Shown here: piece after piece, positions 62,842 to 64,000 of the stretch
Layout: each line of letters starts with the position of its first letter
How positions within the stretch are numbered: position 1 is the stretch's first letter
NCBI GenBank assembly: GCA_009780245.1
Contig: WRAJ01000004.1
Location: 51,969 to 115,968 of the forward strand
Direction of reading: 5' to 3'
Source of the DNA: Turicibacter sp.
Lineage (GTDB): Bacteria > Bacillota_I > Bacilli_A > MOL361 > Turicibacteraceae
DNA: 64,000 nucleotides
The notes under the pieces: model-generated
What the model saw: only the letters and a program-made list of their open reading frames with translations
What the model was told of the DNA's origin: nothing
Database searches by the model: none
Position numbers and translations under genes: made by a program

Positions 62842-63537
62842 TTATGACCTTTGAGCACGGATATCATCCACCGTCATAATGGAAATCACACCAAGAACTG
62901 GCAAACTAGTCAACTGCTCTACCTCGTGCTCCGTTTTAACCGTTTTATCTAGGAACTCTAATAAGAAGGCCACAAAAACACCACCCATTGCGCCCACGAC
63001 AAACCCGATCGCGACGTTCATCGTCAATCTCGGACTTACCGGGCTAGACGGGATTTGAGCAGGTGCCAAGATACTCACATTGTCCACGTGCATAATGTCC
63101 GGTACGTCGTTAATGAAAATATCTGCCGTTAACTCCGCAATCCTTTGTGCAAGAACAGGGTCTTCATGACGCACCGTCAACGTAATGATTTGCGAGTTCG
63201 TTTGATTTCCGGCTGTCATTAAACTAGCCAATCCGCCTGCGCTCATCTCGAGTCCTAATTGATCAATCACCTGATGCAGAATCGCAGGGCTCGTTAATAT
63301 CCCGTTGTAAGTGTTAATTAACTGGATATTGGCCTGAATATCTGAATGAGTCACACCACCCTCGTTTCCAGGGCTAACCACTAGCTGGGTTGACGTTTGA
63401 TAAATCGGCGTCACAAAAAAGAACGTGAAGCCACCAACAAACACAGCAGCCGTTAAGGCGAAAGTAATAATCATCATTAATCGCTTTTTTAATATTTGAA
63501 ATAATTCTTGTAAGTCAATCGTTTCTTCCATTTCCAT
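62842..63537 (-). CDS. cpsC: CpsC-type chain-length regulator / kinase activator
   Basis: 231-residue Wzz-family membrane protein with two helices (~22-42 and ~178-200) around an extracellular domain. Blocks IDLQELFQILKKRLM, FFVTPIYQTSTQLVV and the proline-rich PAQIPSSPVSPRL before the second helix are typical. The C-terminal cytoplasmic tail would activate CpsD. ATG chosen from GAGGAT at ~7 nt; neighbouring in-frame ATGs at 63546 and 63531 are alternatives. Confidence 0.93.
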   Translation of the reverse strand: MEMEETIDLQELFQILKKRLMMIITFALTAAVFVGGFTFFFVTPIYQTSTQLVVSPGNEGGVTHSDIQANIQLINTYNGILTSPAILHQVIDQLGLEMSAGGLASLMTAGNQTNSQIITLTVRHEDPVLAQRIAELTADIFINDVPDIMHVDNVSILAPAQIPSSPVSPRLTMNVAIGFVVGAMGGVFVAFLLEFLDKTVKTEHEVEQLTSLPVLGVISIMTVDDIRAQRS

Positions 63538-63581
63538 TTTTCTCATCCTCAATACAGTTGTTTTTTTGCACACTATTATTG

Positions 63582-63610
63582 ATTGTACCTCAATAAAACT
63601 ATTTTTACAA
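63582..63610 (-). promoter_or_regulatory. Promoter of the cpsC-cpsD-cpsB module
   Basis: TTGTAA (63610-63605), 17 nt, TACAAT (63587-63582) on the minus strand, ~45 nt upstream of cpsC. Confidence 0.6.
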
Positions 63611-64000
63611 TAGAACCCGAAGCATTTTTATCAATTTTTTAAGTGATTTAACGCGATATAGAATGATATTCTTCCCCAAAACCAAATGGAAATGCTTTCG
63701 CCTCAAAAATGACGACTGACACTCACACCATCAATTCGTTTACTATTACCTACTGGTAAGGCTATTTAACTTTCTACCTCCAACTTTAATAGTTCATTCT
63801 CCGACATCTCTAAGCTTGTACGATGGTGTCAAATGGCGTCTTTAAGTTTAATGTTTTTATAATCATTTCACAAATGTAAGCCCTTGTAGTAGAGTGGGGG
63901 GATTGCACGTACCTTCGTCATATCGCTAACGCGCTATCTTTACCTGTTCCCTCTGCGTATTGCCACTCGTCGCATCAGTCGCTGTCTTTACAAAGCTACC
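63611..64000. other. Intergenic right end; possible C-terminus of a gene beyond the edge
   Basis: On the minus strand one frame is open from the edge to a TAG at 63926 (last residues TSGNTQREQVKIAR), which could be the tail of an upstream gene. Nothing else coding is seen from 63611 to 63925. Confidence 0.25.

Overview
The window comes from a low-to-moderate GC Gram-positive bacterium of the class Bacilli. Supporting evidence is a type VIIb (WXG100/Ess) secretion locus, two LytR-CpsA-Psr cell-wall ligases, a CpsB/C/D capsule phosphoregulatory module, an AgrC-like sensor, CcpA-type cre sites and strong AGGAGG ribosome sites. The MEP isoprenoid genes ispD, ispF and ispG, a class II FBPase (glpX) and a Spo0A-type response regulator narrow it further. 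A non-sporulating coccoid relative of Lactobacillales (Aerococcaceae/Carnobacteriaceae-like) is my best guess, but the family is inference. No rRNA, tRNA, CRISPR array or IS element was seen.

Layout. 1-4.0 kb: partial FtsW/RodA-family gene, AgrC-like histidine kinase, flavodoxin-like protein, TauE/SafE exporter. 4.1-7.5 kb: an operon behind a near-perfect sigma-A promoter encoding a small secreted protein, an anchored protein and an FtsX-type permease, with no ATPase visible, ending in a decayed ORF. 7.6-16.3 kb: two LCP genes in inverted orientation bracketing tex and a CtpA-like protease; their promoters and first ~95 codons form a long inverted repeat. 16.3-23.8 kb: beta-glucoside utilisation (RpiR regulator, HAD phosphatase, PTS EIIB and EIIC, two 6-phospho-beta-glucosidases) with cre-containing promoters and intergenic repeats and hairpins. 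23.8-26.4 kb: ABM protein, glpX, ispD, ispF. 26.6-36.5 kb: the complete esxA-esaA-essA-esaB-essB-essC locus, followed by a four-repeat SH3-like protein. 36.7-45.2 kb: housekeeping genes (glnA, mrp, tmcAL, upp, ispG) plus the Spo0A-like regulator and a YlxY-like deacetylase. 45.3-47.3 kb: class B PBP. 47.5-57.1 kb: a secreted InlB/Flg_new-repeat protein and two SipW-type signal peptidases, one of them 2,495 residues long with a ~2,000-residue coiled coil. 57.4-60.8 kb: hypothetical protein, phosphoesterase, rdgB, folC and a stand-alone PASTA protein. 61.3-63.5 kb: cpsB, cpsD, cpsC.

Three observations stand out. First, the giant coiled-coil signal peptidase has a precise 28-residue period and a short paralogue with the same N- and C-terminal domains. 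Second, four 10-bp-phased TGTCAT-like boxes, spaced like tandem Spo0A boxes, lie upstream of both the esx operon and the Spo0A-like regulator, suggesting that this regulator controls itself and type VII secretion. Third, the two LCP genes are an inverted duplication, and one copy has lost key active-site residues.

Functionally the window is dominated by the cell envelope: septal/elongation synthases, LCP ligases, PBP, capsule control, type VII secretion and a probable dedicated signal-peptidase module. Start codons were reassigned wherever a Shine-Dalgarno site clearly favoured an internal start. All identity figures are estimates by eye.
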